Shown: positions 1 through 8,273 of the stretch, in pieces
Position numbering within the stretch: the stretch's first letter is position 1
How the letters are laid out: each line of letters begins with the position of its first letter
DNA from: an uncultured Eubacteriales bacterium
GTDB lineage: Bacteria > Bacillota > Clostridia > Oscillospirales > Acutalibacteraceae
NCBI GenBank assembly: GCA_934546985.1
Contig: CAKTEE010000005.1
Coordinates: 146,946-210,945, forward strand
Length of the DNA: 64,000 nt
Reading direction: 5' to 3'
Translations under genes and position numbers: made by a program
Notes under the pieces: generated by a model
What the model was told of the DNA's origin: nothing
The model's input: only the letters and a program-made list of their open reading frames with translations
The model's database searches: none

Positions 1-1468
1 ATCCATATTTTTTTGCTTCTTTGTATATCTCCTGCGTCAACGGGGCCGCAGAAAGCTCTTTTTCTATTTCTGCCAGATGCAATACCTTTGCAAGGAACCA
101 AAGGTCTATCTTTGTAATTTCATGGATATGCTCGCAAGTCACTCCGCGTTTCAGCGCTTCATAAATCACAAATAAACGGCGGTCATCGCAGATATGCAAA
201 CGTTCTTCCAGTTCATCATCCGTCAGCTCTGCAAGTAACGGCATGGTAAGACAGTCAAGAGATATTTCCGCCCCACGGACAGCCTTCATTAACGCTGTTT
301 CAAAATTCTGCCCGATTGCCATAACCTCTCCTGTTGCTTTCATCTGCGTGCCCAATGTACGTTTTGCATAAACAAATTTATCAAATGGCCATTTAGGAAA
401 CTTTACCACTACATAATCCAACGCGGGTTCAAAGCATGCACAGGTTTTGCCTGTAACTGCGTTCGGAATCTCATCCAGCGTATAACCAATGGCAATTTTC
501 GCTGCAACCTTAGCAATCGGATACCCCGTTGCTTTAGAAGCCAGTGCAGAAGAACGCGATACACGGGGATTTACTTCGATAACGGCATATTCAAAGCTGG
601 TTGGGTGCAGTGCAAACTGGCAGTTACAGCCGCCCTCAATTCCCATTGCAGTTATAATGTTCAGCGCCGCACTGCGCAGCATTTGATATTCCTTATCCGA
701 AAGGGTCATAACCGGAGCGGCAACAATACTATCCCCTGTATGCACACCTACTGGATCAAAGTTTTCCATACTGCAAACGGTGATGACATTGCCTGCGCTG
801 TCGCGCATCACTTCAAATTCAATTTCCTTCCATCCGGAAATACATTTTTCAATCAGCACTTGCGTAATAGGTGAAAGCCGCAATCCATTGGATGTAATTT
901 CACGCAGTTCTTTTTCATCAGCCGCGATACCGCCGCCGCTTCCGCCTAAAGTGAAAGCTGGGCGCACGATAACGGGATATGTGATTTCCTGCGCAAAATC
1001 CACGGCGTCCTGTACGGTTGTAACAACCTTAGACGGAATCACAGGCTCACCAATCGCAAGCATCGTATCCTTAAACATCTGCCGGTCTTCCGCCCTGTCA
1101 ATGGTTTCGGGATTTGCCCCCAAAAGCTTAACGCCATATTTATCAAGAAAACCTTCTTTCGCAAGCTGCATGGAAAGCGTCAGTCCTGTCTGCCCGCCAA
1201 GGGTAGACAGCAGGCTGTCCGGACGTTCTTTTTCTATAATTCGTTTTACAGTTGGAATCGTCAGCGGTTCAATATAAATTTCATCCGCCATTGCATTATC
1301 AGTCATAATGGTTGCCGGATTGGAATTAACAAGGACAACTTCAAGCCCTTCTTCTTTTAGTGCACGGCAAGCCTGCGTTCCCGCATAATCAAATTCCGCC
1401 GCCTGCCCAATCACAATTGGTCCGGAACCTATTACTAATACTTTCTTTATCTCTTTATTTAACGGCAT
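1..1468 (-). CDS. carB: Carbamoyl-phosphate synthase large subunit, N-terminal part (runs off window)
   Basis: The large ATP-grasp subunit makes carbamoyl phosphate from bicarbonate, ATP and ammonia delivered by CarA, for arginine and pyrimidine synthesis. The 489 visible codons begin MPLNKEIKKVLVIGSGPI and include the glycine-rich TLGGSGGGIA loop and the EVNPRVSRSSALASKATGYP segment of the first ATP-grasp half. The start ATG lies inside the last codons of carA (10-nt overlap), which implies translational coupling. The gene is truncated only by the window edge. It is the last visible gene of the leftward glutamate synthase operon. Confidence 0.95.
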   Translation of the reverse strand, partial: MPLNKEIKKVLVIGSGPIVIGQAAEFDYAGTQACRALKEEGLEVVLVNSNPATIMTDNAMADEIYIEPLTIPTVKRIIEKERPDSLLSTLGGQTGLTLSMQLAKEGFLDKYGVKLLGANPETIDRAEDRQMFKDTMLAIGEPVIPSKVVTTVQDAVDFAQEITYPVIVRPAFTLGGSGGGIAADEKELREITSNGLRLSPITQVLIEKCISGWKEIEFEVMRDSAGNVITVCSMENFDPVGVHTGDSIVAAPVMTLSDKEYQMLRSAALNIITAMGIEGGCNCQFALHPTSFEYAVIEVNPRVSRSSALASKATGYPIAKVAAKIAIGYTLDEIPNAVTGKTCACFEPALDYVVVKFPKWPFDKFVYAKRTLGTQMKATGEVMAIGQNFETALMKAVRGAEISLDCLTMPLLAELTDDELEERLHICDDRRLFVIYEALKRGVTCEHIHEITKIDLWFLAKVLHLAEIEKELSAAPLTQEIYKEAKKYG

Positions 1469-2547
1469 ACGGCATTTCCCTCCATCAGGCTGATAAATTC
1501 ATCAAACAAAAATCCGGTGTCCAACGGTCCCGCACTTGCTTCAGGGTGAAACTGCACAGAAAATGCTGGCATATTTTTATATAAGATACCTTCGCACGTT
1601 TTATCATTTGCATTGATATACCGGTTCACCGCATCATCGGGAAGCGTATCGCCCACCACTGCATAACCATGATTCTGGCTGGTAATATAAACCCTGCCGG
1701 TCAGTAAATCTTTTACCGGCTGGTTTGCACCTCGGTGCCCGTATTTCAGTTTATTCGTCTTTGCACCCTGAGAGAGGGCAAGGAGCTGATGACCCAGACA
1801 AATTCCAAACAACGGAATTTTCGCCTGACATACTTTCGCAAGCGCTTCAATAATTTCCCCATTATCCGCCGGATCACCCGGCCCGTTGGAAAGCATAATA
1901 CCATCAGGAGCCAACGTAAGAATTTCTTCTGCACTTGTATCCGCAGGTACTGTTATAACTTCGCAGCCGCGTTTTACCAGCTCCCGCCGAATATTATCTT
2001 TTGCTCCGAAATCCCATAATACAACCCTGTGTTTTACAGGCTGGCTGTTTTGTGTGAATACATCTTTGCAGGTTACAGACTGCACTGCATTTTCTACACG
2101 GTATGCGGCGATTTCTTCCAGCGTTTTCTGCATATCAAATTCACCAACAACAATTTTGGCATTCATTACCCCATGCTCACGAATAATTTTCGTTAGTTCT
2201 CTGGTATCAATGTCATAAATACCAATTACTCCTGCACCTTTTAAAAAGGCGTCAAGATCACCTTCCGCACGAAAATTGGAGGGTGACTGACACCATTCTC
2301 TTACAATATAAGCTTTTAACGCTGGACGGCGGCTTTCAAAATCAGATGGGATAACGCCATAATTGCCGATTAACGGAAACGTCTGTACTACCATCTGACC
2401 GTAATAGCTTGGGTCTGTTAAGGTTTCCAAATAACCCGTCATTGCGGTAGTAAAAACAATTTCTCCGGTCACTTCTCCCTGCGCGCCAAAGCTTTTTCCA
2501 TGGAAGCACTGTCCGTTTTCCAAAACAAGGCAACAATCCTGCCGCAT
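1459..2547 (-). CDS. carA: Carbamoyl-phosphate synthase small subunit (glutaminase)
   Basis: This class I glutamine amidotransferase supplies ammonia to CarB. It has 362 residues, the usual family length. The N-terminal CPSase small domain is followed by the GATase triad region: nucleophile Cys250 in GICLGHQ and a C-terminal FHPEAS with His and Glu. An upstream in-frame ATG exists at 2589, but a strong AGGAGG sits just before the ATG at 2547, so that start is preferred. The gene overlaps carB and follows the ANTAR regulator by 31 nt. Its inclusion in a glutamine-forming operon fits its use of glutamine. Confidence 0.95.
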   Translation of the reverse strand: MRQDCCLVLENGQCFHGKSFGAQGEVTGEIVFTTAMTGYLETLTDPSYYGQMVVQTFPLIGNYGVIPSDFESRRPALKAYIVREWCQSPSNFRAEGDLDAFLKGAGVIGIYDIDTRELTKIIREHGVMNAKIVVGEFDMQKTLEEIAAYRVENAVQSVTCKDVFTQNSQPVKHRVVLWDFGAKDNIRRELVKRGCEVITVPADTSAEEILTLAPDGIMLSNGPGDPADNGEIIEALAKVCQAKIPLFGICLGHQLLALSQGAKTNKLKYGHRGANQPVKDLLTGRVYITSQNHGYAVVGDTLPDDAVNRYINANDKTCEGILYKNMPAFSVQFHPEASAGPLDTGFLFDEFISLMEGNAVCR

Positions 2548-2578
2548 TATGATTCCTCCTAAATTCTTATTGCTATGC

Positions 2579-3148
2579 TTAACTTTCATATGTTTTCAAA
2601 ATCTGCTCCGCAACTTCCCTGCGGGTCTGGCGCATATCCATCGCCTGCTTTTCAATATAGCGGTGCGCCTGCGGTTCGCTGAAATTTAAGTATTGAATCA
2701 GCGCACATTTTGCACGGTCCACCAGCCGGATCTCTTCAATTTTCTTCTGTAAAATCAAATTTTCGCTTTTTAAGCCCAACAGCCTGCGGCGCGAAGCTTC
2801 AATCAGCTTCAGCGACTGATAAAAGAACGTCCGGCTAATGGGTTTTGCGATTACAAAAATACCGTCATCTTCCACTTTCGCGGAAATTTCATCCGCCGCC
2901 TCCGCTTTTACAATTAAAATAATGCCTGCGGCGGAAGATGCGGCAATATTCAGCGCAAGCTCGTGCCCAAACTCATCCTTCAGCGGCGTATTGATAACTA
3001 CCAAATCAAAACTGTTCTGAATCAGGCTGCGACGGGCCTCACTGCTGCTGGAAACAGTGAAAATTTTCTCATATTTATCTGATTTCAGCATTTCATACAG
3101 CAAACCTGCACTTTTTTCACTGCTGGAAACAATCATTACCTGCCCCAT
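2579..3148 (-). CDS. ANTAR-domain antitermination response regulator
   Basis: The protein has 189 residues. The N-terminal two thirds look like a degenerate receiver domain (MGQVMIVSSSEKSAGLL, then DLVVINTPLKDE with hydrophobic strands). The C-terminal 55 residues form the three-helix ANTAR RNA-binding module (VDRAKCALIQYLNFSEPQAH and onward, with conserved RAK and a downstream AEQIL). ANTAR proteins of the AmiR/NasR/EutV type bind paired hairpins with A1/G4 hexaloops and prevent terminator formation. It lies directly downstream of glnA in the gltB operon. The leaders of that operon and of asnA contain candidate target hairpins. Assignment as a nitrogen regulator is inferred from this context. 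Confidence 0.88.
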   Translation of the reverse strand: MGQVMIVSSSEKSAGLLYEMLKSDKYEKIFTVSSSSEARRSLIQNSFDLVVINTPLKDEFGHELALNIAASSAAGIILIVKAEAADEISAKVEDDGIFVIAKPISRTFFYQSLKLIEASRRRLLGLKSENLILQKKIEEIRLVDRAKCALIQYLNFSEPQAHRYIEKQAMDMRQTRREVAEQILKTYES

Positions 3149-3184
3149 AGCCCACCGTCCTTCCCGGTCAGATTGACCCGATGG

Positions 3185-4504
3185 TTATACTGTCAAGAAA
3201 TACATACTGTATTCTTCCTCCCACCGATCATGAGCGCGCGCACATCTGTCGGCTTCATTTTTCTTTACATTCAGATACTTGCTCAACGTTTTTTCAGGTA
3301 TCACGCTCTTAACAAAACTGCTGGTTTCAGCCGCCTGCACTGCCTGCATCAGATGTTCCGGCAAAGATGCAATACCTTTCAGCTGCTGTGCATCCGCCTG
3401 ATATAAATTCAAATCAGCGGCAGGGGCAAGCGCAAGTTTTTTTTCAATTCCGTCAAGCCCGGCGCTCAACAACAGCGCAAATGCCCAGTACGGATTTGCA
3501 GACGGGTCGGGGGAACGAATTTCCATCCGGTTATACTGCCCCGTCGCCGCAGGAATACGTATTAGCTGCGAACGGTTCTGATGCGACCATGTAATATATT
3601 TGGGTGCTTCAAACCCGCCAAAACGGCGGTATGAGTTGGTTAACGGATTTAAAAACGCGGTAATTTCCGGTATTCGCTCCATTACACCGGCAATAAAGCT
3701 TTCTGCATCCTGCGAATGCCCCTCCTCCCGCGTTTTAAAAATATTAAAACCATTTTTGAATAGGGAAAGATTGATATGCAACCCGCTTCCGCTCCTGTTT
3801 TCAAAAGGTTTCGGCATAAAAGAAGCATAAAGCCCGTTGCGTGCAGCAATTGCCTTGACAACAGATTTAAATGTAACCAGATTATCCGCGGCAGAAAGAG
3901 CATCACTATATTTAAAATCAATCTCATTCTGCCCTGGGCCCTGTTCATGATGAGAACTTTCCGGTAAAATACCCATTTCTTCCAGAGCCAAACAAATTTC
4001 ACGGCGGACATTTTCTCCTTTATCCAAAGGCGCAATATCACAATAGCCTGCTTTGTCATGGGGAATGCGGGTCGGATTTCCGTTTTCATCCATTTCAAAA
4101 AGATAAAATTCGCATTCAGGACCGATTTTACAAACATAGCCCATATCTGCCGCCCGTTTCACGGCATTTTTCAGCAAATACCGTCCGTCCCCTTCAAACA
4201 AAACGCCGCCCGGCTTTTTTATGTCACAGAAAAAACGCACAACCCGACCATGGGAGGGCCGCCACGGCAGAACTGCCAGAGTTGCGGGGTCCGGGCACAG
4301 GAATAAATCCGATTCTTCCACGTTCATAAAGCCTTTTACAACGGAAGCATCAAAAGAGATTCCCGTTTCAAAAGCGCGCGGCAGTTCGTTCGGCATAATG
4401 GAAATATTTTTCTGCATTCCAAAAATATCGCAAAAAGCCAGCCGGATAAACTTCACATCGTTCTCCTGAATGAATTGGAGAACCTCCGCCATTGTATAAT
4501 CCAC
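3185..4504 (-). CDS. glnA: Glutamine synthetase, type I
   Basis: The enzyme makes glutamine from glutamate, ammonia and ATP as a dodecamer. It has 439 residues, the usual length of Gram-positive GlnA. Recognisable parts are the N-terminal beta-grasp domain, the metal and substrate segment GPECEFYLF, HHEQGPGQNEIDF, SGSGLHINLSL, and NRSQLIRIPAA. No adenylylation-type Tyr motif is evident. The start is a GTG at 4504, nine bases after GGAGG. It lies 45 nt downstream of the last glutamate synthase gene, so one transcript encodes a full GS-GOGAT cycle. A second, type III, synthetase is encoded at 9351. Confidence 0.95.
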   Translation of the reverse strand: MDYTMAEVLQFIQENDVKFIRLAFCDIFGMQKNISIMPNELPRAFETGISFDASVVKGFMNVEESDLFLCPDPATLAVLPWRPSHGRVVRFFCDIKKPGGVLFEGDGRYLLKNAVKRAADMGYVCKIGPECEFYLFEMDENGNPTRIPHDKAGYCDIAPLDKGENVRREICLALEEMGILPESSHHEQGPGQNEIDFKYSDALSAADNLVTFKSVVKAIAARNGLYASFMPKPFENRSGSGLHINLSLFKNGFNIFKTREEGHSQDAESFIAGVMERIPEITAFLNPLTNSYRRFGGFEAPKYITWSHQNRSQLIRIPAATGQYNRMEIRSPDPSANPYWAFALLLSAGLDGIEKKLALAPAADLNLYQADAQQLKGIASLPEHLMQAVQAAETSSFVKSVIPEKTLSKYLNVKKNEADRCARAHDRWEEEYSMYFLTV

Positions 4505-4549
4505 TCAAATACACCTCCGCCTTTTTAATCTTTTCATATTATACACGAA

Positions 4550-5272
4550 TTAGTTATGCGTATAAAGCCGTTTATAGGGATTTTTTGTATCAGGCGTTAA
4601 TAAATAATAATGGCTCTGCATAATTTCGTCAAAATTCTTGCCGAATTCATCGCAAAATTCCTGAATCAGCGGGCGTATTTCTTCTAAATCTTCCTTCTGC
4701 GCCGTTTTTGCAACCACCTGTTTCGGCAAATCCGCCGGCAGGGTATTGCCGCGCAGAAAAATTTTTCCTCCATGCATACCGGTGCCGCAAAAATACCCTA
4801 CCGGAACTTTCTGTGTTTCCTGCAAATTCAGTACTACAATTATACCGCCTGCCTGATATTCTCCAAGAAAACTGCCTGCCGAACCGCCGATGACAAGCGC
4901 CGGATTTTTCTCCTGATAGGCTTTCATATGAATGCCGGCGCGATACCCCGTGTTGCCTTCCACAAAAATCCGGCCGCCGCGCATGGCATAGCCAGTTGCG
5001 TCGCCTGCACAGCCGTGGATAAAAATCCGTCCATTATTCATGGTATCGCCGGTTGCATCCTGTGCATTGCCATTAACGATAATATCGCACCCATCCAGAT
5101 ATGCGCCTAACGCATTGCCCGGAATCCCGTTAATCTCTATTTGTCTGCCTTCCAGCCCTGCGCCGATATAGCGCTGACCAATGCAATTATCAATGGTGAT
5201 ATATTTTTCAGCCGTTTCCCTGACTATCTGATTCAGTTCTTTAAAAGGCATATTCTGTGCATCTATATTCAT
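4550..5272 (-). CDS. Glutamate synthase, GXGXG (C-terminal) domain subunit
   Basis: This 240-residue protein corresponds to the C-terminal right-handed beta-helix (GXGXG) domain of bacterial glutamate synthase alpha chains. It shows the repeating pattern GNALGAYLDG, GNAQDATGDTM and GCAGDATGYAMRGGRIFVEG. In classical GltB this domain is fused to the other two; here it is a separate gene, as in archaeal-type and many clostridial systems. It probably scaffolds the complex and helps form the ammonia channel. The start at 5272 has an AGGAGGG site nine bases upstream. It is followed by glnA and preceded by the FMN subunit. Confidence 0.88.
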   Translation of the reverse strand: MNIDAQNMPFKELNQIVRETAEKYITIDNCIGQRYIGAGLEGRQIEINGIPGNALGAYLDGCDIIVNGNAQDATGDTMNNGRIFIHGCAGDATGYAMRGGRIFVEGNTGYRAGIHMKAYQEKNPALVIGGSAGSFLGEYQAGGIIVVLNLQETQKVPVGYFCGTGMHGGKIFLRGNTLPADLPKQVVAKTAQKEDLEEIRPLIQEFCDEFGKNFDEIMQSHYYLLTPDTKNPYKRLYTHN

Positions 5273-5308
5273 ACATAATCCCTCCTTGCCATTTAAAAAC
5301 GCCTTGTC

Positions 5309-6814
5309 TTATTCTCCTGCATGCTTGATTCCCAAAATGGAAAGTTCCTTTTCATTCAGCCCAATACCCCGCAGCATCAGGCGGTTCCCCTTGAGGGCTT
5401 CTATGGAGTTAATTCCCATACCACCCATCATTTCCATGATTTCATGCTGCCATGCACGAACAAGGTTTACCAACCGCCGGTATCCTTCCTCCGGGTCAAG
5501 CCGTTTCACCAGTTCCGGACGCTGGGTTGCAATCCCCCAGTTACATTTGCCAAGCTGACAGCTTCGACACAGATGACAACCTAAGGCAAGCAACGCACTT
5601 GTTGCAATATAGACTGCGTCAGCACCCAGTGCAATGGCTTTGACAACATCCGCACTGCTGCGGATACTGCCGCCTGCAACTAAAGAAACACTGCCGCGGA
5701 TTCCCTCCTGCCTCAGCCGTTCATCAACACTGGCAAGGGCGAGTTCAATAGGAATCCCTACATTGTCACGTGTTCGTACGGGCGCAGCACCCGTGCCGCC
5801 GCGGAAACCGTCAATGGCAATAATATCTGCACCGCTGCGGGCAATACCGCTGGCAATTGCCGCAACATTATGCACTGCCGCTACTTTAACAATAATTGGT
5901 TTCTGATATCCGGTCGCTTCTTTTAAGGAGTCAACCAATTGGCGTAAATCTTCAATAGAATAAATATCGTGATGAGGCGCAGGGGAAATTGCATCCGCAC
6001 CTTCTGGAATCATACGGGTTCGGGAAACATCACCGATAATTTTTTCTCCCGGCAGATGTCCGCCGATTCCCGGCTTTGCCCCCTGCCCGATTTTTATTTC
6101 AATCGCCGCACCAGCGTTTAAATAACCTTTATGCACGCCGAAACGCCCTGACGCTACCTGAACGATGGTATTTTTCCCATAAGGGTAAAACGCTTCATGC
6201 AGGCCGCCTTCACCAGTGTTATAATAAATCCCAAGTTCCTGCGCCGCACGCGCAAGGCTCTCATGGGCATTATAGCTAATAGAACCATAAGACATAGCGG
6301 AAAACATAATGGGCACAGAGAGTTCCAAACATGGATCTGTTTTGGTTATCAGCCGCCCGTTTTCATCTCTGCGCACACCTTCCGGTTTTTTTCCGAGGAA
6401 AACCTTTGTTTCCATCGGTTCACGCAGTGGGTCAATCGACGGATTGGTAACCTGAGAAGCATTGACCAGAATTTTATCCCAGTAAACCGGATATTCTTTA
6501 GGGCTGCCCATAGAGGATAAAAGTACGCCGCCGGTATGCGCCTGGCGATAAATATCTGTAATGCATTCCTTACTCCATCCTGCATTCTCCTTAAACGTAT
6601 GGTCTGTTTTCCTGATTTTCAGTGCCCGTACCGGACACATAGCAACGCAGCGGTGACAATTAACACATTTTGTATCATCAGCAACCATAAGCTTTAATTT
6701 CTCATCATAATGATGCGCTTCATTCGCACACTGTTTTTCGCATATTTTACAATTGATGCATTTCGTAAAATCTCTGACGATTTCATAATCAGGATAAATA
6801 AAATTAACTGCCAT
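5309..6814 (-). CDS. Glutamate synthase central subunit, FMN-binding with ferredoxin-like N-terminus
   Basis: The 501-residue protein carries the reductive amination of 2-oxoglutarate. An N-terminal bacterial-type ferredoxin domain has two clusters, CINCKICEKQC and CVNCHRCVAMC (about residues 19-60). The rest is the FMN-binding TIM barrel, with GIGGHLPGEKI, HHDIYSIEDL and GGTGAAPVRTRD. A late cysteine group, CHLCRSCQLGKC, provides the Fe-S ligands of the family. No separate GltD flavoprotein is in the operon, so electrons may come from ferredoxin or from an unlinked reductase. Its ATG overlaps the stop of the amidotransferase gene by one base. Confidence 0.92.
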   Translation of the reverse strand: MAVNFIYPDYEIVRDFTKCINCKICEKQCANEAHHYDEKLKLMVADDTKCVNCHRCVAMCPVRALKIRKTDHTFKENAGWSKECITDIYRQAHTGGVLLSSMGSPKEYPVYWDKILVNASQVTNPSIDPLREPMETKVFLGKKPEGVRRDENGRLITKTDPCLELSVPIMFSAMSYGSISYNAHESLARAAQELGIYYNTGEGGLHEAFYPYGKNTIVQVASGRFGVHKGYLNAGAAIEIKIGQGAKPGIGGHLPGEKIIGDVSRTRMIPEGADAISPAPHHDIYSIEDLRQLVDSLKEATGYQKPIIVKVAAVHNVAAIASGIARSGADIIAIDGFRGGTGAAPVRTRDNVGIPIELALASVDERLRQEGIRGSVSLVAGGSIRSSADVVKAIALGADAVYIATSALLALGCHLCRSCQLGKCNWGIATQRPELVKRLDPEEGYRRLVNLVRAWQHEIMEMMGGMGINSIEALKGNRLMLRGIGLNEKELSILGIKHAGE

Positions 6815-7905
6815 TACGAAACACCTCCATTCAACCTGACAATTACAGGTTCCCCGCCCTTCGGCGACCAGAGCCGATCCGGCGCAGGTTCAATCACACG
6901 TATCGCCGCTTCTTCGCTCGCCGCATAAAACAGGTCGCCTTTTTCAGCAACCACCATGGATCTTAGCTTTAATCTGTCATTCAGCGCCATCATCCCGCCG
7001 GTAAAACCCAAAAGGATAGAAAAAGGACCTGTAATCAGCATACTGGAATAAGCATTGCGCAAATAGGTAAGCAATTCTCTTTCTTCCGGTTCCTTTGCAG
7101 CAATGGTACTCCAGAACGGTGCGGCAATAATACTTGCAATTTCATTCAGTGTCAATCCCTGTCTGCGGTTGAGATAATCAAACATATAAGTAATAACCTC
7201 TGTATCTGTCAGCAAATTACACTGGTAACCGAACATTTCAATATAGCGGCGGTTTGCATCATAAGAAGAAATTTCCCCATTATGCACAATGGAGTAATCC
7301 AACAGTGCAAAAGGGTGCGCGCCGCCCCACCAGCCCGGCGTATTGGTTGGGTAACGCCCATGCGCCGTCCAGCAATAACCCGCATATTCCTCCAGCCGGT
7401 AAAATTCCCCTACATCTTCCGGATACCCTACCGCTTTAAACACACCCATGTTTTTTCCGCTGGAAAACACATAAGCGCCGTCAATTTGAGAATTTATTTT
7501 AATAACACAGCGGCAGGTATATTCCTGTTCGTCAAGCTGACTGCTCTCCAGCCGCGTCGGCAGGGGTTTTACAAAATACCGCCAAATCAACGGCTCATCC
7601 CGAATAGCAGAAACTTTTCTCGTTGGGATTTTTGAAAGATTCACCATATCAAAATGCCGGTCAAGAAATTTTTCGCACTGTTCCTTTGCCTGTGTACTAT
7701 CATAAAAAACATGAAATGCATATAAATCCTTATATTCAGGATAGATGCCATACCCGGCAAAACCGCCGCCAAGGCCGTTGCTTCTGTCATGCATGACAGA
7801 AATAGATTTCACAATGCTTTCCCCGCTCAGCCGCTTGCCGTCTTTGGCAAAGATACCGGAAATGGCACAGCCTGAGGGAATCCGGATTTGCCCTTCTTTC
7901 AGCAT
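6814..7905 (-). CDS. Glutamate synthase class II glutamine amidotransferase subunit
   Basis: This 363-residue protein matches the N-terminal glutaminase (Ntn-hydrolase) domain of glutamate synthase. The candidate nucleophile is Cys13 in PSGCAISGIF. Further family signatures are GRYPTNTPGWWGGAHPF and IVHNGEISS. An upstream in-frame start exists at 7953, but GGGAGG lies seven bases before the ATG at 7905 and the longer version would run into the leader terminator, so 7905 is chosen. In classical GltB the Cys is exposed at the N-terminus by processing. Here a short propeptide would have to be removed, or Cys is used in place. First gene of the operon. Confidence 0.9.
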   Translation of the reverse strand: MLKEGQIRIPSGCAISGIFAKDGKRLSGESIVKSISVMHDRSNGLGGGFAGYGIYPEYKDLYAFHVFYDSTQAKEQCEKFLDRHFDMVNLSKIPTRKVSAIRDEPLIWRYFVKPLPTRLESSQLDEQEYTCRCVIKINSQIDGAYVFSSGKNMGVFKAVGYPEDVGEFYRLEEYAGYCWTAHGRYPTNTPGWWGGAHPFALLDYSIVHNGEISSYDANRRYIEMFGYQCNLLTDTEVITYMFDYLNRRQGLTLNEIASIIAAPFWSTIAAKEPEERELLTYLRNAYSSMLITGPFSILLGFTGGMMALNDRLKLRSMVVAEKGDLFYAASEEAAIRVIEPAPDRLWSPKGGEPVIVRLNGGVS

Positions 7906-7921
7906 TTTTACCGCCTCCCGT

Positions 7922-7992
7922 AAAAAATAAAAAGGACGCCCCTTCCGAAACACAACAAATTAATCATGGTTCGGAAGGAACGCCTTTGTTCC
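7922..7992 (-). promoter_or_regulatory. gltB-operon leader: hexaloop hairpin overlapping an intrinsic terminator
   Basis: Read leftwards, the RNA begins almost at once with GGAAC-AAAGGC-GUUCC (7992-7977). The 3' side of this hairpin is also the start of the 5' arm of a long terminator stem (7984-7970 with 7949-7934) that ends in UUUUUAUUUUUU (to 7922). The two folds exclude each other. The loop AAAGGC has A at position 1 and G at position 4, the signature of ANTAR target loops. Attenuation by the operon's own ANTAR protein is inferred. Confidence 0.75.
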
Positions 7993-8001
7993 CTACTGCA
8001 T

Positions 8002-8030
8002 ATCATATAGCAAAGCAAAACGGATGTCAA
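8002..8030 (-). promoter_or_regulatory. Promoter of the gltB-glnA-carAB operon
   Basis: TTGACA (8030-8025), a 17-bp spacer and TATGAT (8007-8002) match the sigma-A consensus. Transcription should begin near 7995, a few bases before the leader hairpin. Confidence 0.85.
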
Positions 8031-8160
8031 CGGTTTTGCATCACAAATCAGACTGTCCTGCAAAATTTCATCATTTTGCTAAATTTCTTGCCAAATCAAA
8101 ATTCTTTTTGCAAAAAATGGCACTATTTTCTGCAATTCAGAAAATTTTTCAAAAAATTCC

Positions 8161-8189
8161 TTGACAATCTCCAGCCAATGGAATAAAAT
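8161..8189 (+). promoter_or_regulatory. Promoter of the asnA-glnN operon
   Basis: TTGACA (8161-8166), a 17-bp spacer and TAAAAT (8184-8189). The predicted start is near 8196. It is divergent from the gltB promoter; the 130 bp between the two are AT-rich with no gene seen. Confidence 0.85.
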
Positions 8190-8200
8190 GCAAATGTAAA

Positions 8201-8246
8201 CGGCAAAGGCGCCGCGGGTAATAAACCTGCGGCGCCTTTTTATTTT
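8201..8246 (+). promoter_or_regulatory. asnA leader: AAAGGC hexaloop hairpin overlapping an intrinsic terminator
   Basis: CGGC-AAAGGC-GCCG (8201-8214) forms a small hairpin at the very 5' end of the transcript. The same bases are the 5' arm of a GC-rich terminator (8205-8219 with 8225-8239) followed by a U-rich run ending near 8246. The layout and the loop sequence are the same as in the gltB leader, although the stems differ in sequence. This points to a shared trans-acting antiterminator, probably the ANTAR protein at 2579-3148. Confidence 0.75.
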
Positions 8247-8273
8247 CTTAATCGGATGAAAGGATGGATCGTC

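Noticed and set aside
780..1277. 165-codon plus-strand frame
   Set aside because: It lies antisense within carB, whose protein sequence is unmistakable; no ribosome site.
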